A stretch of 64,000 bases of DNA from Trebonia sp963774945 (GCA_963774945.1 CAVZHA010000015.1:1364001-1428000), one strand, 5' to 3'; shown: positions 1-9,387, counted from the first letter of the stretch. Numbers and translations are program-made. Notes: generated by a model from the letters alone, not told the origin.

Positions 1-1064
1 GGCGCCTGCGGTCGCTCCAGGTAGCCGTCACGCACGCGGCTCCGCTCGGTGAACGCCTCCTGCGTCCATCCGATGAACTCGATCAGCGGCGGGGCCTCGG
101 AGACGACCGTGCCCACCAGGTGCTGGTGCACTTGCATCATGTCGCCTGCGTGCGGCGCGATCCGCAGGCCTCGGCTCGCGGCGTGGGCCGCTACCTGCAG
201 CCACTCCGTCACTCCGCCCACCCGGGTCGCGTCGACCTGGACGACGCGCAGGGCGTCGGCGGCTATGAAGCTAGCGAACTGATGGTAGGAGTAGATGCTC
301 TCGCCGGCCGCGATGTCGAGGCGGGTAGAGCGCTGGAGGCGCCGGTGATTTTCCAGGTCGTCGGCATGCAGCGGCTCCTCCACCCAGTCCATCCGCGCTT
401 CCTCGAGGGCGGGCATGAGCTGGTTGGCCGTGTGCAGGTCCCAGCGCTGGTTGGCGTCGCACATCAGGGTGACGTCGTCACCGATCTGGCTCCGCACCGC
501 CCGTACCCGCCGCGCGTCCTCACGCCAGTCCGGATGGCCCACCTTCATCTTCACTCGCCGCCAGCCCTGGTCGATCAGCGACGTCAGGTCGCGGACGAGC
601 TCATTGGTGCTGAAGTTCAGCCAGCCGCCGTCGGTGTTGTACGCCTCGATGGGATCGGCAGTGCCACCGAGCAGCCGCCACAGCGGGACGCCGGCCCGCT
701 GCGCGGCGAGATCCCAGAGAGCGATGTCCACCATGGCCAGTGCCATGTGCACGGCACCCGCGCGTCCGATCCAGTGCGTTGGGAGCCAGTACAGCCGCTT
801 CCACGTCCCGGTGATGTCGGCAGCGGAGGCGCCAACCAGGACCGCCGCGTAGTAGTGGTCAATGACATCGCACAAGAGCTCGGGGGCGCAGTGAACGCCC
901 GATATCCCGGTCCCGACCCGGCCGTCGGCGGTCCTGATCTCCACCACCGGCACCGTCCAATGTGACATCGCCGCCGTCGAGTCGGCAATGGGCCGGGCGA
1001 GGGGGACGGCCAGCGCATATGTCTCGATCGACGTAATGGCCGCGCCGTCATCACCCGCGGTCAA
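1..1064 (-). CDS. Mandelate racemase/muconate lactonizing-type (enolase superfamily) sugar-acid dehydratase, 3' end off window
   Basis: The reading frame is open from the left edge to about position 1064 and continues beyond the window. The protein has the N-terminal capping domain (ITSIETYALAVPL) and then the barrel with a KMK pair near residue 172, a CDANQRW metal Asp near 203, an EEP metal Glu near 229, a GES Glu near 255 and an APHAG His. That is the mandelate-racemase subgroup signature: Lys-x-Lys and His as acid/base, and three carboxylates for Mg2+. I chose the TTG at 1064 because the capping-domain homology begins before the first ATG at 968; the exact start is uncertain. It is divergent from the SDR at 1296. 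With the second enolase-family dehydratase at 3236 and the sugar ABC transporter, it probably dehydrates an imported aldonic or aldaric acid. The substrate is not predictable from sequence. Confidence 0.85.
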   Translation of the reverse strand, partial: MTAGDDGAAITSIETYALAVPLARPIADSTAAMSHWTVPVVEIRTADGRVGTGISGVHCAPELLCDVIDHYYAAVLVGASAADITGTWKRLYWLPTHWIGRAGAVHMALAMVDIALWDLAAQRAGVPLWRLLGGTADPIEAYNTDGGWLNFSTNELVRDLTSLIDQGWRRVKMKVGHPDWREDARRVRAVRSQIGDDVTLMCDANQRWDLHTANQLMPALEEARMDWVEEPLHADDLENHRRLQRSTRLDIAAGESIYSYHQFASFIAADALRVVQVDATRVGGVTEWLQVAAHAASRGLRIAPHAGDMMQVHQHLVGTVVSEAPPLIEFIGWTQEAFTERSRVRDGYLERPQA

Positions 1065-1210
1065 GTCCAGATCTCGATCGATAGCGGTCGGCCGGCCGGA
1101 TCGATGCTCACATTCGCGCCTTTCTGGCTCTGGTCGCGGCGGAGATGCGCGCGTATTCACGACTGCCCACCATTAGTTCATTCCGACGATTCATGGTCAA
1201 CGGCCAAGTG

Positions 1211-1230
1211 CGGATAGCGGCTATCCGTAT
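1211..1230. promoter_or_regulatory. Palindromic operator, copy A
   Basis: This 17-bp dyad has arms CGGATAGC and GCTATCCG around one central base and lies between the divergent dehydratase and SDR genes. Eighteen of the 20 bases from its left end recur at 9648 in front of the transporter operon (shared pattern CGGATAGCGGnnATCCGTAT). The placement suggests one regulator controls both units; the LysR protein at 2161 is the obvious candidate. Confidence 0.6.
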
Positions 1231-1295
1231 TTCGGATGGAGTCGTTCTATTAGACGCGCTTTATTACGGGATACCGCCGCTCTATGGTCGGACGT

Positions 1296-2051
1296 ATGAC
1301 CAGCAACGTCGCAGTCGTGACGGGCGCCGCGTCCGGGATCGGCCGGGCCACCGCGCTGCGGCTCGCCCGGGACGGCTACGAGATCGCGATGATGGACCTC
1401 GATGCGGCCGGGCTAGCCGAGACCCGCACGCAGATCCGGCAGGCGGGCGGGCGGGCGCACGCCTTCCCGGTGGACGTGTGCGACCCGCTCGGCGTCGGCT
1501 CGGTCACCCGGAAGGTCGCGGTGACCGTCGGCCCGCCCCGGGTTCTGGTGAACGTGGCCGGCATCGGCTTGGCGGCGACCGTGCTCGAGACCAGCGACGA
1601 GGACTGGAACCGGGTGCTGGCAGTGAACCTCACCGGCCCGTTCCTGACCATCAGGGCCACGCTGCCGCTGATGCTCGACCGAGGCAGCGGGGTGGTCGTC
1701 AACATCGCGTCGGTGGCCGGGCAGGTCGGGCTGGCCCGCCGCGCCGCCTACTGCGCGTCGAAGGCCGGGCTGGTCGGGCTCACCCGCGCGGTCGCGGTAG
1801 ACCACGCCGGCGAGGGCATCCGCTGCGCCGCGATCTGCCCCGGAACGGTGGAGACCGAGTGGATCGCGAAGATCATCGCGGACGCGCCCGACCCGGCGGC
1901 GGTGCGCCGGTCGATGGCAGCCCGGCAGCTCGACGGGCGGATGGGGTCGGCCGACGAGGTCGCCGCCATGGTCGCCTTCGTCGCCAGCCCGGACGGCCGG
2001 TTCATCAACGGGGCCGCGCTCGTCCTCGACGGCGGACTGACCGCCGCGTGA
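1296..2051 (+). CDS. Short-chain dehydrogenase/reductase (SDR), sugar-acid pathway
   Basis: This is a 251-residue classical SDR with the usual length and motifs: the cofactor glycine motif TGAASGIG near residue 9, NVAG near 85, the active-site Ser in NIASVAG, the YCASK Tyr/Lys pair near 150, and a C-terminus ending NGAALVLDGGLTAA. An in-frame ATG four codons upstream (1284) is also possible. SDRs of this type oxidise sugar acids or their 2-keto-3-deoxy derivatives with NAD(P). Because an L-fuconate-dehydratase homologue lies in the facing operon, a 2-keto-3-deoxy-sugar-acid dehydrogenase is plausible; this is inference from context. Operator copy A lies about 70 bp upstream. Confidence 0.88.
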   Translation: MTSNVAVVTGAASGIGRATALRLARDGYEIAMMDLDAAGLAETRTQIRQAGGRAHAFPVDVCDPLGVGSVTRKVAVTVGPPRVLVNVAGIGLAATVLETSDEDWNRVLAVNLTGPFLTIRATLPLMLDRGSGVVVNIASVAGQVGLARRAAYCASKAGLVGLTRAVAVDHAGEGIRCAAICPGTVETEWIAKIIADAPDPAAVRRSMAARQLDGRMGSADEVAAMVAFVASPDGRFINGAALVLDGGLTAA

Positions 2052-2160
2052 GCGCGCGGAGGGAACGGGTCGCCGTCGGCCGCCGTCGGCCGGCTGCGGG
2101 CCGGCGTGGTTGCCGGGCGCCGGGAAGTTGATCTACATTGCGATTTATGGTGAATCCGGG

Positions 2161-3195
2161 ATGAACGGGCCGCCTTTCCCCGAGGAAGCCGGACTGCCCG
2201 GACTGCCCGGGCAGGATGCGCACGGCCTCGACGCGGCCGAGCTGGCCTCCCGTGATCCCCGGGACGCGATGTCACTGCAGACCGCCTGGCTGCGCAGTTT
2301 CCTCGCGGTGGCGGACAAGAGCGGCTTCGGTGCCGCCACCCTCGTGCTGCACCTGTCCCAGTCGCGGGTCAGCGCCCACATAGCGGCGCTCGAGCATGCC
2401 CTCGGCGTCAGCTTGTTCGACCGCAAGGCCCGGCCGGTGTGCATGACCGAAGCGGGCGAGCTTTTCCGCGGACATGCCCTCACGGCGCTGCTTGAGCTGC
2501 AGAGCGGCGTTGACGCGGCCCGCAGCACCCTCGACAACTTCGTCGCGCGGGTGACGATCGGCAGTTACCCAAGCGTCAGCTCGGCCTACCTCCCGTCGGT
2601 GCTGCGGGAGCTCAAGACGAAGTATCCGGGCGTGACCGTCGACCTGGTTGAGGGAGCCGCCGCGTCGCTGGAAGAGATGGTCGTTAACGGGACCGTCGAT
2701 CTCGCGTTCCGCCCGATGCTGCCGAAGATGCGCGAGAGCACGCTCTGCCACCGGATGATCTGGCGGGAGGACATCGTCGCCGTGATGCGCGATCACGATC
2801 CGCTGGCCGCGCAGGCGTCCGTCAGCATCGATGGCATGCTCGGCCGGCCGCTGATCGGCAACCCAGCTGGCAGCGAGGAGGAGGGCGGCGGGTTCGACCT
2901 GCGCCACACGCTCGGGGAGGCGGCCTTCCGGGCCGACATCGCCTACCTGACCGATCAGCCCACCACCCTCGTCGCGATGGTCCGCTCGGCCTTCGGCGTC
3001 GGCGTGATCAACCGCCTCGCGCTGCAGACCACCAGCACCGACGGACTGACCATCCGGACCATCGACTCGCCCACCGCGCACCGGGAGGTGGCCTTGCACT
3101 GGACGCGCAGGCGGGCGGGCTCGGCTGTGGTCAAGGCATTTCTCGACGCCCAGCAGCTGGTGCCGCTGCCGCCGGGCGTACAGCCGATCGACTGA
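2161..3195 (+). CDS. LysR-family transcriptional regulator
   Basis: The conserved part begins at MSLQTAWLRSFLAVADKSGF (ATG 2269). A winged helix-turn-helix follows (VLHLSQSRVSAHIAALEHAL, then LFDRKARPVCMTEAG) and then a periplasmic-binding-protein-like effector domain of about 200 residues. The frame is open to 2110, giving a longer N-terminus than most LysR proteins. I place the start at ATG 2161, but 2269 gives the more usual length of about 308 residues. It is codirectional with the SDR, about 110 bp downstream, and converges on the dehydratase of the transporter operon. It is the only regulator inside the locus and probably reads a pathway intermediate. Confidence 0.88.
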   Translation: MNGPPFPEEAGLPGLPGQDAHGLDAAELASRDPRDAMSLQTAWLRSFLAVADKSGFGAATLVLHLSQSRVSAHIAALEHALGVSLFDRKARPVCMTEAGELFRGHALTALLELQSGVDAARSTLDNFVARVTIGSYPSVSSAYLPSVLRELKTKYPGVTVDLVEGAAASLEEMVVNGTVDLAFRPMLPKMRESTLCHRMIWREDIVAVMRDHDPLAAQASVSIDGMLGRPLIGNPAGSEEEGGGFDLRHTLGEAAFRADIAYLTDQPTTLVAMVRSAFGVGVINRLALQTTSTDGLTIRTIDSPTAHREVALHWTRRRAGSAVVKAFLDAQQLVPLPPGVQPID

Positions 3196-3235
3196 CGACA
3201 GCGGGCCAGCGACGTGACGGCGGTCGCCGCGCTGA

Positions 3236-4567
3236 TCAGCGAACCGCCGTGGGCCGCCAGGCGGCTCCGGCCGGGAACGAGAATTCCGCGACTGACTCCG
3301 GTCGCATCCGGGTGGAGAAGCCGGCCGCGGCGGGCGCCTGATACCGCCCGGCGGCGACGGTCGCGGGGTTGACGAAGTGCTCGTGCAGGTGGTCGATCCA
3401 TTCGATCATCCGTCCGTCCGTCGTGCCGGTCAACGCCACGTAATCGAACATTGACAGGTGCTGGACGGCCTCGCACAGCCCGACGCCCCCCGCGTGCGGG
3501 CAGACCGGCACCCCGAACTTCGCCGCCAGCAGCAGGTTGGCCAGGTTCTCGTTGACACCGCCGACCCGGCAGGCGTCGATCTGCATGACGTCGATGGCGT
3601 CGGCCTGCAGCAGCTGCTTGAAGATCACTCGGTTGGCGACGTGCTCACCGGTCGCCACCGGCACCGGCCGCACCGCCCGCCTGATCGCGGCGAAGCCGAG
3701 AATGTCGAAGGGACTGGTCGGCTCTTCGATCCAGGCGGGCCGCACCGGGGCCAGCTCGCGGATCCAGGCGATGGCCGTCGCCACGTCCCAGACCTGGTTG
3801 GCGTCGATCGCGATGGCGACGCTCTCCCCCACCGTTTCCCGTGCGATCGCGCAGCGCCGCTTGTCGTCCTCAAGCCGGGCTCCGACCTTGAGCTTCACCT
3901 GGCTGAAGCCGTCTTGGACCGCTTGCGCGCAGAGCGCGGCGAGGCGGTCGTCGGAGTAGCCGAGCCAGCCCGGCGTGGTGGAGTAGGCCGGATAGCCGTC
4001 CCTGCTCAGCGCCTTCGCCCGTTCCTCCTTCCCCACCTGGCCGCGTTCCAGCAGCTCCAGTGCCTCGTCCGGGGTGAGGGCGTCGGCGAGGTAACGGAAA
4101 TCGACCAAGCCGACGAGCTCCTCGGGAGACAGGTCAGCGAGCAGCTGCCAGAGCGGCTTGTCTGCCCGGCGCGCGGCCAGATCCCAGCACGCGTTCACGA
4201 CGGCGCCGACCGCCATGTGCGCGATGCCGCATTCGGGCCCCAGCCAGCGCATCGGGCTGTAGCCCGCCAGCGCCCGGTACAGGCCGCCCAGGTCGGCGAG
4301 GACCTCGTCCAGGTCGCGGCCGACCAGGAACTGCTCCAGGATGCGGATAGCGGCAAGCTGCACGTCGTTGCCGGGGCCGATGGTGAACACGAAGCTGTGC
4401 CCGGACAGCGGCTCGCCGCCGGCGTCCGCCGGATCCGCTTCGTCAGTCCTGATTATCAGGTAGGCCGCGGAGTAGTCCGGGCTGGGGTTCATCGCATCCG
4501 AGCCATCCAGCCGCAGCGAGGTCGGAAAGCGGACGTCATGGGTCACAAATGCTGTGATCTTGGCCAT
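3236..4567 (-). CDS. L-fuconate dehydratase-like enolase-superfamily enzyme
   Basis: The 443-residue protein opens with AKITAFVTHDVRFPTSLRLD and carries a PSPDYSAAYLIIRTD stretch characteristic of the L-fuconate dehydratase family (EC 4.2.1.68). Catalytic features are visible: KLK at 225-227, DAN at 255, EEP at 282, GEH at 308 and CPHAGG with His 358. These enzymes remove water from L-fuconate to give 2-keto-3-deoxy-L-fuconate. It is the last gene of the transporter operon, 21 bp after the ATPase stop. A GTG at 4585 is an alternative start, but the family homology begins at the ATG (4567). Related substrates such as L-galactonate or D-arabinonate cannot be excluded. Confidence 0.88.
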   Translation of the reverse strand: MAKITAFVTHDVRFPTSLRLDGSDAMNPSPDYSAAYLIIRTDEADPADAGGEPLSGHSFVFTIGPGNDVQLAAIRILEQFLVGRDLDEVLADLGGLYRALAGYSPMRWLGPECGIAHMAVGAVVNACWDLAARRADKPLWQLLADLSPEELVGLVDFRYLADALTPDEALELLERGQVGKEERAKALSRDGYPAYSTTPGWLGYSDDRLAALCAQAVQDGFSQVKLKVGARLEDDKRRCAIARETVGESVAIAIDANQVWDVATAIAWIRELAPVRPAWIEEPTSPFDILGFAAIRRAVRPVPVATGEHVANRVIFKQLLQADAIDVMQIDACRVGGVNENLANLLLAAKFGVPVCPHAGGVGLCEAVQHLSMFDYVALTGTTDGRMIEWIDHLHEHFVNPATVAAGRYQAPAAAGFSTRMRPESVAEFSFPAGAAWRPTAVR

Positions 4568-4588
4568 GGATATCGCGGTCCTCACAAT

Positions 4589-6133
4589 TTATAAACTAGT
4601 GGGGTTGACGGAGGGAGCTCCGGTGATCCGCTCCATGATCGCCTTGCTTACCGAGGTGTAATCTCCGGTGTTCTGTATTTCGCCGAGTAGGCGGAAGTTC
4701 CCCATGACGACGATTCGATCGGCTAGCTGCACGATCTCGCGCAAGTCGCTTGAGATGAGCAGGATCGCCTTGCCCTGGTCGGCGAGCCCGCGCACGAGCC
4801 CGTGCACCTCCGCCTTCGCCCCCACGTCGACGCCGACGGTGGGCTCGTCGAGCAGCAGGATCTCCGTCTCCGCCGCGAGCCACTTCGCGAGGCTTACCTT
4901 CTGCTGATTACCTCCGGATAGCCGGGAAACGGCCTGGGAGACGCTACTCATTTTAAGTCTCAGACTCTCGGCCTGCCGCATCACCGACGGCCGGACGGCC
5001 CGCTCTGATACCCGGCCGAGATGCCCGCTGACCCGGTCCCAGATGGTGATCCCGACGTTACGGCTAATGGAGTGCCCGAGGATGAGGCCCTCACCTTTAC
5101 GGTCCTCGCTGACGTAACCCAGTGAGTATTTTCGCAGCGCGTCATAGGGGTTTCTGATACGGGCCAGCTCGCCGTCGATGCTGAATGTGCCGCCGGTGAT
5201 GCGCCCGAGCCCGACCAGGCTGCGCGCGAGCTCGGTCCGCCCGGCGCCGACGAGCCCGTAGAGGCCCACGATCTCGCCCGCGTGGACGGCGAGGTTCACG
5301 TCTTCGTGCCCGTAGTCGGTTGCGACGGCCTCGAGCCTGAGCCGGGCCGCTCCGGTCTCGCGCTGGCGGCTGGCGGTGGCGGGCGCCTGCGATTCCCGGC
5401 CGACCATGGCCCGGACGATGTCCGCGCGCGAGATGTCGGCCAGCCGCCGTCCGGTGATGACGTTCCGTCCGTCGCGCAGCACCGTGACCCGGTCGCACAG
5501 GCCGTAGACCTCTTCCAGCTTGTGGCTGACGAACACGATGGCCGTGCCCCTGTCCTTGAGTTCCCGCAGGATCGTGAACAGGTGCTCTGAGTCCGTTTCG
5601 CTGATCGACGAGGTGGGCTCGTCGAGGAACAGCACCCGGCAGCGCGCGGACAGCGCCCGCGCGATCTCCAGCAGCTGCGCCTGGCCCGGGCTCAGCTGAC
5701 GCGCCTCGGTGGCGGGGTCGACGTCGAGGCCGACCTCTCGCAGCCATGGCCCGGCGTCGCCGAACATGCGCCGGTAGCTGACCAGGCCCCGTGACCGCGG
5801 CTGATTGCCGAGGAACAGGTTCTCCGCGACCGAGAACGCCCCGACCAGGTTTCGCTCCTGATGGACGACGGCGATGCCGCGGGCGGCGGCGGAGCGCGGC
5901 CCGCTGAGTTCCAGCGGCGCATCATCGAGGATCACCTGTCCGCCGTCGGGCTGGTAGACGCCGGTCGCGATGTTGATGAGCGTGCTCTTGCCGGCGCCGT
6001 TCTCGCCGATGAGCGCGTGGATCTCGCCACGGCTGAGGCGGAGATCGGCCTCGTCAAGCGCGACGATTCCGTCGAAGGCCTTGCTGATGGCCCTGGCCTC
6101 GAAGACGGCCGGCCCTTCGGCGTCGCTGTCCAC
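4589..6133 (-). CDS. Sugar ABC transporter ATPase with two nucleotide-binding domains (RbsA/MglA type)
   Basis: Two ABC domains lie in tandem. The first has a full Walker A (GENGAGKST), LSPGQAQ and LFLDEPTSSI. The second has a degenerate P-loop (GLVGAGRTE), an intact LSGGNQQKVSLAKWL signature and LLLDEPTVGVDVG. A weak second P-loop is normal for the RbsA/XylG/MglA group, which energises monosaccharide uptake. The GTG at 6133 is preceded by GGAGG with 7-base spacing. A GTG at 6157 overlaps the upstream permease stop as GTGA and would add 8 residues. The gene lies between the permease and dehydratase genes of one operon. Confidence 0.93.
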   Translation of the reverse strand: MDSDAEGPAVFEARAISKAFDGIVALDEADLRLSRGEIHALIGENGAGKSTLINIATGVYQPDGGQVILDDAPLELSGPRSAAARGIAVVHQERNLVGAFSVAENLFLGNQPRSRGLVSYRRMFGDAGPWLREVGLDVDPATEARQLSPGQAQLLEIARALSARCRVLFLDEPTSSISETDSEHLFTILRELKDRGTAIVFVSHKLEEVYGLCDRVTVLRDGRNVITGRRLADISRADIVRAMVGRESQAPATASRQRETGAARLRLEAVATDYGHEDVNLAVHAGEIVGLYGLVGAGRTELARSLVGLGRITGGTFSIDGELARIRNPYDALRKYSLGYVSEDRKGEGLILGHSISRNVGITIWDRVSGHLGRVSERAVRPSVMRQAESLRLKMSSVSQAVSRLSGGNQQKVSLAKWLAAETEILLLDEPTVGVDVGAKAEVHGLVRGLADQGKAILLISSDLREIVQLADRIVVMGNFRLLGEIQNTGDYTSVSKAIMERITGAPSVNPTSL

Positions 6134-6153
6134 TGTCCCGCCTCCGTCGCGGT

Positions 6154-7128
6154 TCACGCCTGCCGCCCGAAGGCGCGGCGCCGGCCGGCTTGCCGCTGGG
6201 CCGCCTCGCCCAGCCGCGACGCGAGCACGGCGGCAAGGATCAGCAGGCCCTCGGCCATCTCGACGGCGTTGGTATTGACGTTGAGCACGATCAGCGCGTC
6301 GCTGATCGCGGAGAGGACGACCGCCGCCACCAGCGCGCCGAAGGCGGAGGCCTCGCCGCCGGCCAGTGCGGTCCCGCCGATGATCGGCACGGCGAAGGAG
6401 ATGATGAGCCAGTCACCGCCCGCGGCCGGCGTGGCGGTGCCGATCGTCCCCATGTACATGACCGCGGCGACCCCCGCCAGGAGCCCGGAGACGGTGTGGG
6501 CGGTGATCTGCGCCCGCCGCGACGAGAGCCCGGAGAGCATGGTCGCGTCCCGGTTGCCGCCGAAGGCCAGGATCAGCCGGCCGCCCGGGAGCCAGCGCAG
6601 CCCGGCGTACATTCCGGCGGTTACCAGCAGGGCCAGGACCATCAAGTAGGGGAAGAAGCTGGACCGTCCCTGGCTTAGCTTCACGATCGACGACGGCACG
6701 TCCGAGTAGGCGGCGGACGCGCTTATGCCGTAAGCGATGCCGGTGAACGCGGTACCGGTCGCCAGCGTCACGATGAATCCCGAGAGCTTGGTCTGCGCGA
6801 TGATGACGCCGTTCGCGAATCCGCCGGCGGTCGTCAGCACCAGCCCTGCCAGCACGGCGAGCCCGGCCGGCCAGTGGTGCACCTGGAACAGGTCGCCAAT
6901 GACGATCGTGCCCATCGCGGCCAGCCCGCCGACCGCCAGGCTGAGATCGCCGGCCGCCAGGACCACCATCTGGGAAAGCCCGATCACCGCGTCAAGCGCG
7001 GCGGTCTGCAAGATGACGTAGACGTTGAAGGCGGTCCCGAATGACCGCGTCACGGCGCCCATCACGATGCCGAGCAGGATCGTGGCGGCCAGCAGAGGCG
7101 CCCAGCGCGCCCGGAGCAGCCCGTTCAT
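6154..7128 (-). CDS. Sugar ABC transporter permease (RbsC family), second subunit
   Basis: This is a 324-residue polytopic membrane protein starting MNGLLRARWAPLLAATILLG, with 8-10 hydrophobic segments and the BPD_transp_2 hallmark GGTALAGGEASAFGALVAA near residue 245. Its start overlaps the stop of the preceding permease as ATGA (7125-7128), which implies translational coupling. A longer open frame reaching 7572 is an antisense-like extension with no homology, so I reject it. Together with the 7125-8171 product it should form the heterodimeric channel for the substrate captured by the lipoprotein. Confidence 0.92.
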   Translation of the reverse strand: MNGLLRARWAPLLAATILLGIVMGAVTRSFGTAFNVYVILQTAALDAVIGLSQMVVLAAGDLSLAVGGLAAMGTIVIGDLFQVHHWPAGLAVLAGLVLTTAGGFANGVIIAQTKLSGFIVTLATGTAFTGIAYGISASAAYSDVPSSIVKLSQGRSSFFPYLMVLALLVTAGMYAGLRWLPGGRLILAFGGNRDATMLSGLSSRRAQITAHTVSGLLAGVAAVMYMGTIGTATPAAGGDWLIISFAVPIIGGTALAGGEASAFGALVAAVVLSAISDALIVLNVNTNAVEMAEGLLILAAVLASRLGEAAQRQAGRRRAFGRQA

Positions 7129-8171
7129 ACGCGCGTCACCTCCACCGTGACAACCGCCCGGTCGCGCCAGCCGCGCCGCAGCCGGCCGCGCCTGCTGCGG
7201 CGCAGCTGGTCGATGATGACGGCGATCAGCAGGACGAGCCCCTCGGCCAGGTTGAGCCAGTAGCTCGACACGTTCAGGATCGTCAGCCCTGACTGCAGGC
7301 TGTCGAAGAAAACGGCCGCCAGGAGGATGCCTCCGATCGTGATATCCCCGCCGGTCAAGGTCACGCCGCCGAGTACGACGGCGACGAAAGAGGGCAACAG
7401 CCAGTCCGACCCGACGTTGGCGTTGACGCTCAGCTCGTAGGACGACTCCATGACGGCGGCCAGCGCGGCCAGCAGGCCGGACAGCGCGTACGCCCCCAGC
7501 AGCACCGCCCCGGCGTTCACGCCCGACGCGCGGGCGGCCCGCTCGTTCGCGCCGATGGCGAGCGACTTCCATCCGAAGCTCGTCCGGTGGTAGATCAGCC
7601 AGGTGATGCCCCCGCAGATCACCGCCACCACCACCAGCGGGCAGACCGCCGCGCTAAGGAACGTACCGCTGCCGAGCGAGTCGAGGGCCGGGGTCGTGAT
7701 CTGGAAGTTGTCGCTGCGGCTGACGAGCAGGGCGCCGCCGCCGTAGGCCGACAGGAAGGCGAGCGTCACGATGAAACTCGACAGGCCGGTCTTCAGCTCG
7801 ACCACCCCCATGATCACCGACGCGATCACTCCCGCCGCGGCCACCACCAGAAGGGTGAGCGGCAGCGAAATGTGCGCCGACACGAGCATGTAGCCGAGCA
7901 GTGACACGCAGATCGCCCCGACGCTGCCGAGCGCCAGGTTCATCCGCCCCATGACCACCAGGGCCGCCTGCGCCATGCCCAGGACCGCGTCGCGCGCCGC
8001 GAGCTGCCCGATGCCGAAGAGGTTGAAGCTGCTCACGAACGAGCCGTTCATCGCCCCGAATACGGTCCAGGTCAAGACGATCAGCACGATCAGGCCGACG
8101 GCTGGGCCCTGGTCTGCGACCAGGGCCACAGCGCGCGCACGGTTCGACCCGAATTCGGCGAACCTAGTCAC
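7125..8171 (-). CDS. Sugar ABC transporter permease (RbsC family), first subunit
   Basis: The 348-residue protein has a cytoplasmic N-terminus, a first membrane helix at GPAVGLIVLIVLTWTVFGA, then alternating hydrophobic segments and the conserved GGVTLTGGDITIGGILLAAVF block near residue 270. The C-terminal tail is Arg-rich and probably cytoplasmic. It lies 31 bp downstream of the binding protein and overlaps the next permease by 4 bp. Two different RbsC-type permeases in tandem are common in aldose and sugar-acid importers of actinobacteria, which fits the dehydratases nearby. Confidence 0.92.
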   Translation of the reverse strand: MTRFAEFGSNRARAVALVADQGPAVGLIVLIVLTWTVFGAMNGSFVSSFNLFGIGQLAARDAVLGMAQAALVVMGRMNLALGSVGAICVSLLGYMLVSAHISLPLTLLVVAAAGVIASVIMGVVELKTGLSSFIVTLAFLSAYGGGALLVSRSDNFQITTPALDSLGSGTFLSAAVCPLVVVAVICGGITWLIYHRTSFGWKSLAIGANERAARASGVNAGAVLLGAYALSGLLAALAAVMESSYELSVNANVGSDWLLPSFVAVVLGGVTLTGGDITIGGILLAAVFFDSLQSGLTILNVSSYWLNLAEGLVLLIAVIIDQLRRSRRGRLRRGWRDRAVVTVEVTRV

Positions 8172-8202
8172 ACACGACCCCTTCCTCCGTTGGGGACATT
8201 GA

Positions 8203-9387
8203 CTACGACGGGCAGTTCAGGAACTTGGAGGTCTCCGCCAGGGTCTGGGCCGTGTTGGAGGGGATGTTGGCCGGCTTACCGAGGTACTGACCGACAGCGG
8301 ACTGGGACACGAACATGTAGCCGGAGTTGATGAAGTGGCTTGTCGGTCCGGGGATGGGGGTGAACGGGCCGTTCGGATTGACCGTGCAGCCCTTCGCGAG
8401 GATGTCGTACAGCCAGGTGATGGCCACTTGCGCCTGGCCCCAGTCGTTCTGGAACATCGTCCCGTAGATGTAGTGCTTCGCGATCGCGTTCATCACCGTC
8501 GGGCTGTTGTCCTGCCCGATGAACAGGACATGGCGGAACTGCGGGTCACTGGTCAGAATGCTCGCCGCCGCCACCGAGGGGTAGTAGTCGGTCGACAGCA
8601 TGCCGTTCAGGCTGCTGCCCTTCGAGGCGAGCAGGCTCTCGACGGCGGGCGGGGCGGAGCTCGGGCTGTCGATGTTCGACACGAGCTGGGCCAGCTTGAC
8701 CTTGCCCCCCGAGGCCGCGACCGCCTGGTTGACGCCCTGCTCGCGCAGGGCCGTGTTGGCGTCGGTGAGGAGGCCGGTGAGGAACGCTATGTTCCCGCTT
8801 CCGCCCATTGCCTTCTGCAGCACCTGCGTCTCGTACGTCGCCGAGGCCTTGACGTTCGTCGCGTAGCACAACAGCGCCGGAGTCGGGTCGGTGGTGCAGC
8901 CCGCGAGGTCGAAGACCGGGATGCCCCGGCTGACCAGCCGCTGGTAGGTCGGAATGATGGCCGATTCCCCGTCCGGGAAAATCGCGAAGGCGTTGTATCC
9001 CTGCGCGACCAGGGAGTCGATCGTGCTCACCTCAACCGACGGGTCGTACGTCGGGGTCGGCGGAACGACGTAGGTGACGGTCACGCCGAGCTGCTTGGAC
9101 ATGGCCTGGGCGACCTCCCCCCAGGTCGTGAAGTAGACGTTCGGGCCGCCGGCGACGATAGCGATCTTTATCTGCGATTTCGGGACGATCTTGGCGGCGG
9201 CCGCGCTGCCGCTCGAGGTGCTGCTTGGTGTGCCGCTGCTTGGTGTGCTGCCGCTGGGTGTGCTCCCGCTGGACGAGCTGCCGCTGCTGCAGGCGGCGGC
9301 ACCCAGAATGGCGATCGCCGCCAGCGGTGCCAGGTACGTCAAGCCGCGGCGTCTGCCCGCCGTTCTCCTCCGTTGACGCTTTCTCAT
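8203..9387 (-). CDS. Sugar-binding lipoprotein of the ABC transporter (periplasmic-binding-protein type I fold)
   Basis: A basic N-terminus (RKRQRRRTAGRRRG) precedes a hydrophobic helix and the lipobox LGAAAC, so Cys 33 is the predicted lipid anchor. A Ser/Gly/Thr linker of about 35 residues follows, then a two-lobed domain beginning IKIAIVAGGPNVYFTTWGEVAQAM. Motifs such as AFAIFPDGESAIIPTYQRLV and GIPVFDLAGC match the RbsB-like substrate-binding group. It heads the operon that continues through two permeases, the ATPase and the fuconate-dehydratase-like enzyme. Transcription should start in the 9400-9690 gap, which holds operator copy B. The ligand is probably a sugar acid or deoxy sugar, from context only. 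Confidence 0.9.
   Translation of the reverse strand: MRKRQRRRTAGRRRGLTYLAPLAAIAILGAAACSSGSSSSGSTPSGSTPSSGTPSSTSSGSAAAAKIVPKSQIKIAIVAGGPNVYFTTWGEVAQAMSKQLGVTVTYVVPPTPTYDPSVEVSTIDSLVAQGYNAFAIFPDGESAIIPTYQRLVSRGIPVFDLAGCTTDPTPALLCYATNVKASATYETQVLQKAMGGSGNIAFLTGLLTDANTALREQGVNQAVAASGGKVKLAQLVSNIDSPSSAPPAVESLLASKGSSLNGMLSTDYYPSVAAASILTSDPQFRHVLFIGQDNSPTVMNAIAKHYIYGTMFQNDWGQAQVAITWLYDILAKGCTVNPNGPFTPIPGPTSHFINSGYMFVSQSAVGQYLGKPANIPSNTAQTLAETSKFLNCPS

Noticed and set aside
1145..2131. Long plus-strand frame of 328 codons over the SDR gene
   Set aside because: It is a frame shadow: Arg/Gly-rich translation without motifs, while the overlapping frame is a textbook SDR.
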